The notes under the pieces: generated by a model
Database searches by the model: none
The model's input: only the letters and a program-made list of their open reading frames with translations
Told to the model about the DNA's origin: nothing
Program-made: the position numbers and the translations under genes
Origin: Enhygromyxa salina
Lineage (GTDB): Bacteria; Myxococcota_A; Polyangia; Nannocystales; Nannocystaceae
Length of the DNA stretch: 64,000 nt
NCBI RefSeq assembly: GCF_002994635.1
Contig: NZ_PVNL01000118.1
Location: forward strand, 62,001-126,000
Direction: 5' to 3'
Part shown: positions 9,260 to 17,761 of the stretch, piece by piece
How the letters are laid out: each line of letters starts with the position of its first letter
Numbering within the stretch: position 1 is the stretch's first letter

Positions 9260-9545
9260 CCAGCACCGACGTGGACGCAAGTCCCGCAGGCCGCCGACGT
9301 GTCGAGTTTGGGCCAGGGCACGGCGCCGGCGGCCTCGCCGAGTTCGACCTCGAGCAGCCGGGCCGCCGTCGCGCGCAGGCGCTGATCGAAGCGCACGAGG
9401 GTTCCGGTGTCGAGCTTGCGCAGGCCGGGGTTGGCCTCGTCTTCGCGCAGGAACACCGCCCCGGCGCGCAGGCCGATCTGCGGCCCCCACAGCCGGCGCA
9501 GGGCCCAAGCCTGCGTCAGGCGACGAAACCCGGGGACATCTAGCG
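9260..9545 (-). pseudogene. Gene fragment with CxxC end, possibly RecB/Cas4-like nuclease
   Basis: A minus-strand stretch reads VPGFRRLTQAWALRRLWGPQ, then a strand-like GAVFLRED, a helix LRATAARLLEVELGEAAG and an end PWPKLDTSAACGTCVH. The helix followed by a Pro-rich turn and a CxxC pair resembles the C-terminal part of PD-(D/E)XK nucleases of the RecB/Cas4 type, but the catalytic core is not visible. The surrounding sequence in the same frame looks non-coding. I regard it as a decayed fragment; the family call is weak. Confidence 0.3.
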
Positions 9546-10171
9546 ACCGCGTCGAGCATAACATGGCTGAAACTTCGTGCGGAGCCGTTGGTTTGATCTG
9601 AGAGTCCCAAAACGCGCCGGGTCCGCCCAACTCGAAAGTAGTGGCGAAACTGGGCACTAGCGAACTTGAACATCTACCCAGTTGCTTCGAGTACCGCGCC
9701 ACGTGTTTGGATCTCGACTAGCTGAGCTTGTTCACGAGCGCCAAGTGTTAACAGACAGGTCAGGTGAGAGCGCAGGCCAAGTGCGACCCGGGTCCCTACT
9801 TCGAGTACGAGCGGGTTCACTTCGAGCGTCGCGCCGTCTAGGGCTCGGCGCCGTCGAGCCTGATCGATCGCTACGCGACGATCGATCTACGGGGGGGAAG
9901 CGCATGCCCTGCGGCTGGGTTCGATGCGCTACCTTCGGCTGTCACAGACCCAGCCGACGCCCGAGGCGAACAAGCAGCTCCGCGACAAGCGACTCCTGAC
10001 GACGAGGCGAGGTTGTCACCGTCAGCTCGTTCATTGGGTCCCGCTGTGGTCCGGGGACTTCAGGTCCGAGCCCGAAACGGGTGGTGACGACGAAGCGTTT
10101 GTGCCGGGGACGATCGAGATCGCGGCAGACCGCGAGCACGCGGTGCTCACCCTGGAGACGGACGGCGGGCC

Positions 10172-10333
10172 ATGACCTGCCCGCGCTGCCGCGGTGCGAT
10201 GCGCTTGGTGAAGGTCGCCGACAAGCCCGACGACATCGCGCGTGTGCTCGCCGAGCTCGGCCTCGGTGCCCGTCCGCCTCCGCGGCCGAGGCCAGCGCCT
10301 GTTGGCCAGCTCGAGCTCGACTTCGCCGCGTGA
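10172..10333 (+). pseudogene. IS91-type (Y2) transposase C-terminal fragment
   Basis: A 53-codon frame begins MTCPRCRGAMRLVKVADKPD, continues with a helix ending LAELGLG and a proline-rich linker, and ends QLELDFAA. A zinc-ribbon CPRC, an IARVLAELGL-type helix, a PPRPRPAP linker and a terminal ELDF are typical of the last part of IS91-like transposases. The catalytic tyrosine region is absent, so this is a remnant. The ATG overlaps the stop of an upstream 83-codon frame of unknown nature. The dispersed 131-bp repeat begins within the last codons. Confidence 0.5.
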
Positions 10334-10456
10334 CCGACACGACTCTGAACACGCCGTGATGGTCGAGCCGTGCCTCGGGCTCAAGGAGCTGGGCAAGTTC
10401 GGAAGCGACATCGCGCCGAACGGGTCTTGTCTGGCAGCTGACCCGTCCGCGATGCG
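10326..10456. repeat. Dispersed direct repeat A, copy 1
   Basis: 131 bp matching 15980-16122 in the same orientation. The copies are nearly identical apart from a 12-base insertion (acggtgacactc) and a few substitutions in the second copy. It starts at the end of the IS91-like fragment. No coding function is apparent. Confidence 0.9.
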
Positions 10457-10964
10457 AGAATACCAGGAAGGAGAACGCAGCTTGGAGTGAACCTGGCTCG
10501 GAGTGTAGACGATGCTGAAGATCCGCGAGATTGCGAGCGCGAGATTCGATCGCCAGCATCCGCGAGCCGCCACGCTCATGGCGCCTCGACGGCCCACGTC
10601 AGGCGGCACGACGAGCGCGACGTTGCTTGGTCCGCACCTTAAACTCCTTCACCCGATAGAACTCCCCGCGCCTTGGACTCCTTCACCCGATAGGACTGCG
10701 GCTTGGCTATGGCCTCCCAGTCCGGGAGGAGTACGGACAGCTCATTGATACTCGGCGCAGCAAACACATTGATTGAAATGGCTGACCTACGCGCCAGGCA
10801 GTGAGTCCACCTCTGTCTCCAAGAGTGCGATTAGGCGCAAGCCTGGGGTGCTGACGACTGACGAGGGGCGCATGATCTCGGACGATCTCGTCCTCTCCAA
10901 CACCGCGAGCCGCGGCGTCCTCAGCGGCGTCTGGTGGGCTCAGAGCGGCATGACCGGTGAATTG

Positions 10965-11035
10965 GGGAGCTGGCGCCTCGATCTTGGCGAGGGACTCTGG
11001 GATCCGCGTGACTTGGAGTCGACCTGAGCACGACA
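10965..11035. repeat. Dispersed inverted repeat B, copy 1
   Basis: 71 bp that reappears as its exact reverse complement at 15228-15298. In this copy it encodes, on the plus strand, the end of an 84-codon frame (10773-11027) finishing SWRLDLGEGLWDPRDLEST and a stop. The other copy keeps the same frame and stop on its own strand. Confidence 0.9.
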
Positions 11036-11185
11036 CTAGTGTCCTGAGTCCGTAACAAGTTCAAGAAACCTGTGACATGTCAGGTCTGGGGCTGCCTTAG
11101 TCGTGTATGCAGATCAGCACACGCGATCGCGCGGGCCCTGGCGGGTCAGCGACAGGCGCCTCGCCGGGCGACTGGGCTGATTGGG

Positions 11186-11385
11186 TCAGGCCCGGGGCAG
11201 CTCGTCGAGCTCGGCCATCACGTCGGCGTCGAGCTCTTCGGCCGAGAATGAGGGCCAGGTCTCGCGGCACTTGCCCGCGACGATCCGCCACACGTTGGTG
11301 ACCTCGTGACTGAAGCTGCGCCCGAACTGTTCGTGGTCCTGCTTGCGGCGGGCGACGATGCGCGCGCGGAATTTGACCAGCGGTT
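11186..11385 (-). pseudogene. Fragment of an unidentified gene (3' end)
   Basis: About 64 codons read VKFRARIVARRKQDHEQFGR and later VTNVWRIVAGKCRETWP and LDADVMAELDELPRA before a stop. An in-frame TAA lies just upstream and there is no start, so only the 3' end of a former gene remains. Composition is protein-like. The family was not recognised. Confidence 0.35.
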
Positions 11386-11615
11386 AGGTCTGGGTCACGC
11401 CCCGTTGGCGGTCTCGACCCGCCTCCCCCGAGCGGCACCGCCGGCAGACAACGGTGTAGCCGCGAACACCCTGATTGAAGGAGCGACAGCTGCCGCCGCG
11501 TCGGTTCGACGAGCTCGGCCGCAGGACCGAGGCCGTTTTGGCGGCCAGGAGTCACACCCAAGGGTGCCTGCGCTTCCATGCACTATTTTTTGACGCCAGC
11601 TGATACGCTCCAGCA

Positions 11616-12929
11616 ATGCGACGAGTTTCCTTGCTCATGGGGGCGGCCCTCATTTTCGGCTGTGGCGATGGCAGTGCAAGCGAAGGCCGGGGTGACGAAG
11701 GCTCGGGCCTGACCACGCTGACGACCTTCGGCGCCGACGAGACCGCGAGCGAGGGGAACGAGGGTGAGACCGGCACGGATGACTCGAGCGCCGACTCCGA
11801 CGGCGAGGGCAACGAGGACGGCGAGGCCAAGTTCGACCTGTCGATCCCCGACGCGCCACACAGCTGCGGTGGCACCGGCGGCGACACCCTGTCCAACATC
11901 TGGATCGCCAACAGCAGTCAAAATTCGGTGTCCAAGATCGACACCAAGACCATGATCGAACAGGGTCGCTACTATGTGCGCCCCGACCAGGCCGGGAACC
12001 CGTCGCGAACCTCCGTCTCGCTGTCTGCCAATGTGGCGATCGCCAGCCGCAACGGCGGCGTAACGAAGATCTACCACAACATCGATGACTGCCAGGAGTC
12101 CAACGGCACACCTGGCATCCAGACCAGCGGGGGCGCCGAGCTGCTGCCCTGGGGCGAGGAGGAGTGCGTCGCCTGGCATACACCGCTCGCGTACACCTCC
12201 AACCGGCCCCTGGCGTGGGCCCAGGGCACGTGGGACGAGTCCACGTGTAGCTGGGTCAACGAGAAGCTGTGGACCTCCGGGGCCAACGGTGCAGGGAGCA
12301 CACAAGTGCTCTTGCTCGACGGTGACACCGGCGTCGTCGAGCAGACCATTGCGATCCCAGAGATCCAGAGCAGCATCGGCCTGTACGGCGGCGCCGTCGA
12401 TGGTGACGGTCACTTCTGGGGCATCGAGACCGGTGGCGCGCGCCTCGTTCGTGTCGACCGCAACAACTTCAGCTACCAGATCTGGAGCGGCCCCGGCGTG
12501 GCCAGCTACGGCATGGCGGTCGACTCGGTCGGTCGGCCCTGGTTTTGTGCTGGCGGCGGGGCCTCGCGCTTCGATCCCCAGCTCCAGACCTGGCAGACCC
12601 TCCCGAGCCCGGGCGGGAACGCGTGGGGCGGCTGCATGACCGACGGCGAGGGCACGCTGTGGCACTGCCGCCAGCTCGACGCGACGCTCGTCGGCATCGA
12701 CACCGAGACCCTCCAGGTCACCAAACAGATCCCGCTGCCGGCCTACGCCCATGGGATCAGCATCGACTTCGATGGCTACGTGTGGGCCGTCGGCTTCGCC
12801 AGCACGGACGCCTATCGCGTCGACCCGGACACCGGCACGATCGACACCTTCAGCAACCTGGTCGGGGCCTACACCTACAGCGACATGACCGGCTTCGCGC
12901 TCAGCTCCGCGGGCATCCCCAACGGCTGA
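11616..12929 (+). CDS. Secreted beta-propeller lipoprotein (Vgb/NHL-like)
   Basis: A 437-residue exported protein. MRRVSLLMGAALIFGCG gives a short signal and a lipid-anchoring Cys at 16, followed by about 55 residues of acidic, Ser/Thr/Gly/Glu-rich linker typical of lipoproteins in this genome. From about 80 onward come repeated four-stranded units such as NIWIANSSQNSVSKIDTKTM, GHFWGIETGGARLVRVDR, GRPWFCAGGGASRFDP and GYVWAVGFASTDAYRVDPDT. These are propeller blades of the Vgb/SMP-30/NHL type. Several Cys pairs could form disulfides in the periplasm or outside the cell. No catalytic residues can be named; a binding or structural role is as likely as lyase activity. It stands alone, with remnant DNA upstream and an antisense gene downstream. 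Confidence 0.8.
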   Translation: MRRVSLLMGAALIFGCGDGSASEGRGDEGSGLTTLTTFGADETASEGNEGETGTDDSSADSDGEGNEDGEAKFDLSIPDAPHSCGGTGGDTLSNIWIANSSQNSVSKIDTKTMIEQGRYYVRPDQAGNPSRTSVSLSANVAIASRNGGVTKIYHNIDDCQESNGTPGIQTSGGAELLPWGEEECVAWHTPLAYTSNRPLAWAQGTWDESTCSWVNEKLWTSGANGAGSTQVLLLDGDTGVVEQTIAIPEIQSSIGLYGGAVDGDGHFWGIETGGARLVRVDRNNFSYQIWSGPGVASYGMAVDSVGRPWFCAGGGASRFDPQLQTWQTLPSPGGNAWGGCMTDGEGTLWHCRQLDATLVGIDTETLQVTKQIPLPAYAHGISIDFDGYVWAVGFASTDAYRVDPDTGTIDTFSNLVGAYTYSDMTGFALSSAGIPNG

Positions 12930-12981
12930 GTTGGCAGGTTGGCGAGCGCTGCAGATCGGGGCTCGCGCCCCCAGCTGCAGC

Positions 12982-13383
12982 TCAACCGCGGGCCAGGTAC
13001 ACGAAGTACTTGCGGTGCCCGACCGGTCTCCTGCCGCCTCCTCCACCGACCTCGTTGAGCGTCGAGCCCGGCGCGAGCTCCCACAGCCGCTCGATCAGCG
13101 CTCGCTCGGCCGCCTGGCACTCGCCGTAGGACGAGGTCTCGAACAGGAAGTACAGTGCGGTGACCCCCCAGCGGTAGTCGCGGTTCATCTTGCCATGCAG
13201 CTTCGCGGCGCCCCCGGTCATGAACGTCGGCGAGACCCCCAGCACACGACCAATCGGGTTGACTGAAATTCCGACCTTGAGCTGGGTCCCGACCGGGAAC
13301 GGCTCGCGCAAGATCGATTCCAACGATGCTCGCGCCTGCACCAGCGAGGTGGATAGGTAGGTGACATTCACGTTTACGCTCAT
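12982..13383 (-). CDS. Hypothetical protein, 133 aa
   Basis: A small soluble protein of unknown family. The ATG at 13383 is preferred; an in-frame GTG lies four codons earlier. It has a strand-rich N-terminus with KVGISVNPIGR, a central YRWGVTALYFLFETSSYGEC segment followed by a helix AAERALIERLWEL, and a glycine-rich GGGGGRRP loop before KYFVYLA at the end. The order (KVGIS strand, aromatic strand, helix with Glu) distantly recalls small GIY-YIG-like folds, but the GIY and YIG motifs are not clear, so no function is claimed. It is convergent with the upstream propeller lipoprotein gene. Confidence 0.55.
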   Translation of the reverse strand: MSVNVNVTYLSTSLVQARASLESILREPFPVGTQLKVGISVNPIGRVLGVSPTFMTGGAAKLHGKMNRDYRWGVTALYFLFETSSYGECQAAERALIERLWELAPGSTLNEVGGGGGRRPVGHRKYFVYLARG

Positions 13384-13599
13384 ACCAAGATCCACTCTAG
13401 CGAACTTGGACGAGCTTCAACATGGGGTCACTGGCCACGGCCCGCGGCGGGTCGGCTGAACTCAGCGCCGAGAGCCGAGGGCCGCGAGCGCGATGCCGCG
13501 TTCAGATTCTGCGTCGACGCGCACCGTCGTCTCCGCGCTGTCACAGCGCGGACGCACAGCTGGGCGCGCGCTCGATTGATACCTACTCAGCCGCGAGCG

Positions 13600-13705
13600 A
13601 CGGGTGACTTCGACGGCGACGGCGTGCTCGACCTCGCCGCAACGGCGCGCGCACCGGCGCGGTGTACCTGTACCGCAACGTCGACGGCGCCATGAGCCGG
13701 TGACG
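13600..13705 (+). pseudogene. FG-GAP/VCBS repeat remnant
   Basis: The plus strand reads GDFDGDGVLDLA, the Asp-rich calcium-loop motif of FG-GAP/VCBS repeats. After a shift of frame it continues as ARTGAVYLYRNVDGA, the expected following strand. The two parts are out of frame and no gene surrounds them, so this is a scrap of a former extracellular repeat protein. The rest of 13396-13771 shows nothing supportable. Confidence 0.5.
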
Positions 13706-13771
13706 ATCGCGGCTGGGCACGGCCGCGCCCGCGTGCACGTCGACCCCACCGCGACGGCATGGTGCGCGCGC

Positions 13772-14161
13772 TCAGCTCGATGGAAGCTGCGCCACCACCT
13801 TGACCTCCACATCGAAGCCGGCGAGCCACGTGACACCAACGGCCGTCAACGCGGGATACGGTCGCCCGAAGTGTGCCTGGAGGATGGGCACCAACACTTC
13901 GAGATGCGCTTCGGGATCGACGACGAAGAGGGTGACGTCGACGACGTCGTCGAAGGAGCACCCTGCCGCTCGAAGCACCGCCTCGAGGTTCTCGAACGCG
14001 AGCCGCGCCTGAGCTTCGAAGCCGACCTCGGGCGAGCCGTCGTGCCTGGCCCCGACCTGACCCGAGACATGGAGAAGGCCGCCCGAACGAACGGCGGGTG
14101 AGTAGCCGTGGGCCTCGTAGAGACTGTGGGGATCGGCGGGAAAGACGACGTCGCGGGTCAT
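13772..14161 (-). CDS. RidA/YjgF family protein
   Basis: A 129-residue protein. It starts at the ATG of MTRDVVFPADPHSLYEAHGY; codons upstream of it in frame are unlike protein. Family features are HVSGQVGARHDG, the long helix FEAQARLAFENLEAVLRAAG, DDVVDVTLFVVD, and HFGRPYPALTAVGVTWLAG near the end. RidA-type proteins hydrolyse reactive enamine/imine intermediates or act in related steps; sub-families differ, so the substrate is not assigned. It is divergently transcribed from a LysR-type regulator across 118 bases, the usual arrangement for a LysR-controlled target. Confidence 0.85.
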   Translation of the reverse strand: MTRDVVFPADPHSLYEAHGYSPAVRSGGLLHVSGQVGARHDGSPEVGFEAQARLAFENLEAVLRAAGCSFDDVVDVTLFVVDPEAHLEVLVPILQAHFGRPYPALTAVGVTWLAGFDVEVKVVAQLPSS

Positions 14162-14279
14162 GGGTGTCCTCGGTTCCTTCTCGGCCCTTCGTGGCCGCCC
14201 CCGAGGGTGGATCGACAGCAGAGCGAATTGTATTCCTGCTTGGATTGACGAGAATTCGTGCATCGGCGACAACGGTGGA

Positions 14280-15188
14280 ATGGCAGGGCTCAAGCTCGCG
14301 GACCTTCGCCTGTTTCTCGCCACTGCCGATGCGGAGAGCTTCGTCGTGGCCGGTCGCGCGCACGGCCTCACCGGCTCCGCCGCCAGCAAGGCAGTCGCTC
14401 GCCTCGAGGGCCTCCTTGGCGCACGTCTCTTTCAGCGGACGAGTCACTCGATACGGCTCACGGAGGAAGGGCGCACCTTCTCCGAGCACGCACGTCGAGT
14501 GCTCTCAGCGGCCCACGCTGCGCAGACGAGCCTCGACGCGAGCGCCGGTGAGCCCCGAGGAACGTTGCGGGTCAGCCTCCCCGACGCGTTCGGACGTAGC
14601 GTCGTGCTTCCCATCGCTGTCCGCTACTTGGAGCGCTGGTCCGACGTTCGACTGGACCTGGAGTTCACCGATCGCCCCGTGGACGTGGTGGACGAGGGAC
14701 TCGACGTGGTCGTGCGACTGGCTCCGATCACTGCGCCGGGTGGAATGATCGCCCGAGTGCTGACCCACTTCCGCGCATCGCTCTGCGCGTCCCCCACCTA
14801 CCTGGCGCGCCACGGGCACCCTCCGCACCTCGACGCTCTCTCGACCCACGAGTGCCTGGTTTTCCGCACGCGAGCCAGGTCGCAGTCGTGGCGCTTCCTG
14901 GACGACGAGGGCAACGAAACCCGGATCCCAGTTCGGGGCCGGCTGCGAGCGAACAGCGCCGAAGCACTGCGAGCGGCGGCGCTCCTAGATCGGGGAATTG
15001 CGTACCTGCCCGCCTTCCTGATCGAGGGGGACATCGCGGACGGGCGACTCGTGCCAGTCCTGCCCGACCTCGCCCAGGGGGAAGCCCCAGTCGTCGCGCT
15101 CTACCCCAGTCGCCGCCACCTGACCGCACGAGTTCGGCGCTTCGTCGACCTCCTCGCCGAGGAGCTCGGCGGCACATCCATGGGCTGA
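14280..15188 (+). CDS. LysR-family transcriptional regulator
   Basis: A 302-residue LysR-type regulator. The N-terminal winged helix-turn-helix spans about residues 4-64 (LADLRLFLATADAESFVVAG, GLTGSAASKAVARLEGLLGARLFQRTSHSIRLTEEG). The LysR substrate-binding fold follows (about 90-290), with the type-specific RVSLPDAFGRSVVLPIAVRY, DLEFTDRPVDVVDEGLDVVV and a final ARVRRFVDLLAEEL helix. It resembles the CrgA/DsdC-like branch that carries a GLDVVVR segment. The start at 14280 is chosen because the HTH begins four residues later; an upstream in-frame start would run through the divergent promoter region. The target is probably the RidA gene and its own gene; the co-inducer is unknown. Confidence 0.92.
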   Translation: MAGLKLADLRLFLATADAESFVVAGRAHGLTGSAASKAVARLEGLLGARLFQRTSHSIRLTEEGRTFSEHARRVLSAAHAAQTSLDASAGEPRGTLRVSLPDAFGRSVVLPIAVRYLERWSDVRLDLEFTDRPVDVVDEGLDVVVRLAPITAPGGMIARVLTHFRASLCASPTYLARHGHPPHLDALSTHECLVFRTRARSQSWRFLDDEGNETRIPVRGRLRANSAEALRAAALLDRGIAYLPAFLIEGDIADGRLVPVLPDLAQGEAPVVALYPSRRHLTARVRRFVDLLAEELGGTSMG

Positions 15189-15227
15189 TTGGCGCGCTAG
15201 GCTAGCACGGCGCCAAAGCTGAGACGA

Positions 15228-15298
15228 TGTCGTGCTCAGGTCGACTCCAAGTCACGCGGATCCCAGAGTCCCTCGCCAAGATCGAGGCGCCAGCTCCC
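15228..15298. repeat. Dispersed inverted repeat B, copy 2
   Basis: Exact reverse complement of 10965-11035. On the minus strand it encodes the same C-terminal stretch SWRLDLGEGLWDPRDLEST and stop, here preceded by only about 12 codons from an ATG. Confidence 0.9.
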
Positions 15299-15381
15299 TT
15301 CGAGCGCGCGGTCTCCGAGGCTCGCGTTCATTGTCAAGTCACTCATTTCGATGACCGGCCGACGAACACGCCGATCTCAGG

Positions 15382-15873
15382 GTGGCGCGATATTCGCGAG
15401 ATCCACGACCCCGCATCGGACGTCCTATCCGCAGTGCTCGGCCCTATCCGCAGTGCTCGGCCCCATTCGGAAGCCCTTACCGCCCAGCGAAGACTCCGAG
15501 TCCGGGTTCCCGATTTGATTTTGCAGAAGCGTGCAGTGATAGTACGAAGCACCTCGGCGCGCGGCCAGACGGCTCCGTCTACACCCACACAAATCGGCTT
15601 CAGTGGGAGACCTGGACAGTTCAGGACGCCGGCAGCGGAGAGGTCTTCATCGTCAGCTATCATCAGACACAATTGGGATCGCGCCCGGACGGCACAGTGT
15701 ATGTGCATTCCAATCGCGCCGAGTGGGAACGGTGGCGTATCGAGCCAGTGGGTGAACGCTTCCTGTTGACATCGGTGGCGCACGGGCTCCACCTGGGGGC
15801 GAGGCCCGACGGCTCCGTCTACACCCACGCTAACACCTATCAATGGGAACAATGGTCTTACTCTCTGTGGTAG
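15382..15873 (+). CDS. Fascin/beta-trefoil-like repeat protein, probably truncated
   Basis: From about residue 52 the frame has three copies of a unit of about 36 residues: HLGARPDGSVYTHTNRLQWE, then QLGSRPDGTVYVHSNRAEWE, then HLGARPDGSVYTHANTYQWE. Each ends in W plus a strand. This G-RPDG-VY-H-N---WE pattern is that of fascin-like beta-trefoil lobes, which bind actin or carbohydrate in other systems. The part before residue about 52 is not protein-like and runs through the 19-bp repeats, so the original 5' end (signal peptide, other lobes) seems to be lost. I regard it as a truncated gene; whether it is expressed is unknown. Confidence 0.5.
   Translation: MARYSRDPRPRIGRPIRSARPYPQCSAPFGSPYRPAKTPSPGSRFDFAEACSDSTKHLGARPDGSVYTHTNRLQWETWTVQDAGSGEVFIVSYHQTQLGSRPDGTVYVHSNRAEWERWRIEPVGERFLLTSVAHGLHLGARPDGSVYTHANTYQWEQWSYSLW
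15425..15462. repeat. Tandem 19-bp direct repeat, two copies
   Basis: Two adjacent identical 19-base units (ctatccgcagtgctcggcc). They sit just upstream of the fascin-like reading frame, in sequence that does not look coding. They may mark a replication-slippage or insertion scar. Confidence 0.85.
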
Positions 15874-15979
15874 TCGCGGCTGGGCGCAGCCGCGACCTCG
15901 TTGGCTCACGCCTGAGTCCTGCAACACGACGGTGCGACGGCCGAGCACCACGTCGTGGGGATCGGTCACCGCGACATGC

Positions 15980-16122
15980 CCGCGTGACCGACACGACTCT
16001 GAACACGCCGTGATGGTCGAGCCGTGCCTCGGACTCACGGTGACACTCACGGAGCTGCGCAAGTTCGGGGGCGACATCGCGCCGAACGGGTCTTGTCTGA
16101 CAGCTGACCCGTCCGCGATGCG
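15980..16122. repeat. Dispersed direct repeat A, copy 2
   Basis: 143 bp, a direct copy of 10326-10456 with a 12-base insertion. The two copies bracket about 5.5 kb that includes the propeller lipoprotein, the RidA/LysR pair and the fascin-like fragment. Confidence 0.9.
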
Positions 16123-16180
16123 CCTCGCTACAGCTGGTCGTAGGCCTGCACGCAGGAGTTGGAGTGGTACGTTCGCGGGC

Positions 16181-17017
16181 GTGCGCCGCCCCCTCGGACT
16201 CCTCGCGTTGATGCTGCTCTCGTGCCCGGTCACGGCTCACGCCCACGACTACTGGCTGGCCCCGCGCGACTACACCCCGGCGATCGACGAGCCCGTGACG
16301 ATCGATCTGTTCGTCGGCGATCACCTGGTCCCCGAGGCCTCGCGCCCGCACGATCCCGCCAAGGTGCACGGCTTCGAGCTGCGCCACCGCTGCGCGCACG
16401 AGGACCTGACTCGCAGCTCGGCCGCGGGCGCCGATCCGGTCGTCGACGGGCGCACGTTCGAGCGCGACGGGTTGGGGCTGTTCGGCCTCGAGCGCGAGTG
16501 GGTCGACATCACGCTGAGCGACGAAAAATTCACGTTCTATCTCGAGCACGAGGAGCTCACGGACATGCAGGCCGTCCGTGGGCAACAAGCGCCGCGCGTC
16601 GAGGAGCACGAGCGATACACCCGCTCGATCAAGTCGCTGATCCGCGTGGGCGAGCGCTCGCGCGGGCGACTGCATCGCAAGCCGCTCGGGCATCGCATGG
16701 AGATTGTGTTGCTCGATGATCCCTATCGCATGCAGCCCGGCGAGCCGCTGCGGGCCAAGGTGCTGTTCGCTGGCAAGCCGCTGGCGGGCGTGGCGGTCAG
16801 CGCGTTGCACTCGCGGGTGAACGGGGTCGTGACCGCGCGCGGGACCACGGACGCGGGCGGGGTCGTGGCGTTCATGATCGATCAGCCCGGGGCGTGGTTG
16901 TTGCGCTTGGTGTACATGCAGCCTTGTGCGGGGCGGCGGGATGAAGACGCGTGCGCGACCGCGGATTGGCGCAGCTACTGGGCCTCGTTTAGCTTCGCTG
17001 TCGGGGCTCGAGGTTGA
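16181..17017 (+). CDS. DUF4198 periplasmic protein
   Basis: A 278-residue exported protein. The GTG at 16181 begins a signal peptide (RRPLGLLALMLLSCPVTAHA) with probable cleavage before HDYWL. The mature start HDYWLAPRDYTPAIDEPVTI and the following VGDHLVPE are the hallmark of DUF4198, a family of periplasmic or membrane-linked proteins often found near metal-uptake genes. A second Ig-like part near 190-260 has GEPLRAKVLFAGKPLAGVAV and an ARGTTDAGGVVAFMIDQPGA strand pair. No transporter or metal regulator neighbours it here, so any metal link is only family knowledge. No strong Shine-Dalgarno sequence was seen close to the GTG. Confidence 0.75.
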   Translation: MRRPLGLLALMLLSCPVTAHAHDYWLAPRDYTPAIDEPVTIDLFVGDHLVPEASRPHDPAKVHGFELRHRCAHEDLTRSSAAGADPVVDGRTFERDGLGLFGLEREWVDITLSDEKFTFYLEHEELTDMQAVRGQQAPRVEEHERYTRSIKSLIRVGERSRGRLHRKPLGHRMEIVLLDDPYRMQPGEPLRAKVLFAGKPLAGVAVSALHSRVNGVVTARGTTDAGGVVAFMIDQPGAWLLRLVYMQPCAGRRDEDACATADWRSYWASFSFAVGARG

Positions 17018-17055
17018 GGTAATTGGGACCTCGACTCCGTTGCAATGGGGCGGGT

Positions 17056-17757
17056 CTAAAGCAAGCTCTGGTGGATCCCGCGGATCGAGAACGCGCCGTC
17101 GCCCATGTTGGTGACGATCACCTGCGCGCGCATGTCCTCGAAGCGAAACTCCGCGGCGCTCTGACTGAGGGGACCCCGGCTGAGGTAACCGGCCGTCAGC
17201 TCGCCGTGCCTCGAGCTGAGCGCGCCCGAATTCTGAGCGATCTCGACCTCGAGCTCCGAACCGAGCTCGGTCGCGAGACCGGCGTCGCCGACTCGCACGG
17301 CGCGCTCGACATCGAGCAAGCGATCCTCCGGGTCAAAGCTGAAATTGACGCTGCCACGGGTGTCGGTACCACGCAGCTGCAGGCCGGTGCAGCGCAAGTC
17401 CGAGCTGTTGGGCTGGCGCGGCGGTGGGCTACATTCGAGCCCCTGGTCGCGGGACCAGGTGAGCACCTCGTCGCGTCGGCTGGTCCCGAGCTCGAACCCG
17501 AGCACGCGACGCGACACCGAGGGCGTCGCGCCGCGCAGTGGTTCGAGCGACGCGGCGCGAAGCTCAGCGGCGCGCGCTGGATCGAGTTCGGCGCCAATTG
17601 GACATCCCGAGTTCATGCCGTTCATGCCCAGGAAGCTCAAGTAGCCCAGCAGCGGCCGACCCCACGGTGTGTGAGCGACCCCCACGATAGCGACGAACGA
17701 GAGCACCGACACGGTGATCCCGAGCGCCGACCATTTAATCCAACGAGCGCCACGCAT
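17056..17757 (-). CDS. Hypothetical membrane-anchored protein
   Basis: A 233-residue protein starting at the ATG of MRGARWIKW. One hydrophobic helix (about 10-30, SALGITVSVLSFVAIVGVAH) would anchor it with the rest in the periplasm. The outer part has two short repeats of similar build: VLGFELGTSRRDEVLTWSRD with FSFDPEDRLLDVERAV, and later FRFEDMRAQVIVTNMGDGAF. Paired Cys occur in GLECSPP and DLRCTGL. The family was not recognised. It lies four bases downstream of the haemoglobin-like lipoprotein gene on the same strand, so the two probably form one unit. Confidence 0.6.
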   Translation of the reverse strand: MRGARWIKWSALGITVSVLSFVAIVGVAHTPWGRPLLGYLSFLGMNGMNSGCPIGAELDPARAAELRAASLEPLRGATPSVSRRVLGFELGTSRRDEVLTWSRDQGLECSPPPRQPNSSDLRCTGLQLRGTDTRGSVNFSFDPEDRLLDVERAVRVGDAGLATELGSELEVEIAQNSGALSSRHGELTAGYLSRGPLSQSAAEFRFEDMRAQVIVTNMGDGAFSIRGIHQSLL

Positions 17758-17761
17758 CGGT

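Larger units (their letters stand above)
9187..11615. other. Gene-poor remnant region
   Basis: About 2.4 kb with no intact gene of conventional length. It holds a possible nuclease fragment, an IS91-like transposase tail, repeats A and B and the 3' end of an unidentified gene. Other open frames here look like chance frames of GC-rich DNA. The pieces have conflicting strands and no shared operon logic, as expected of a site of repeated insertion and deletion. Confidence 0.6.

Noticed and set aside
11583..13046. A 487-codon minus-strand frame over the propeller lipoprotein
   Set aside because: No domain or signal; the plus strand has a lipobox and regular propeller blades.
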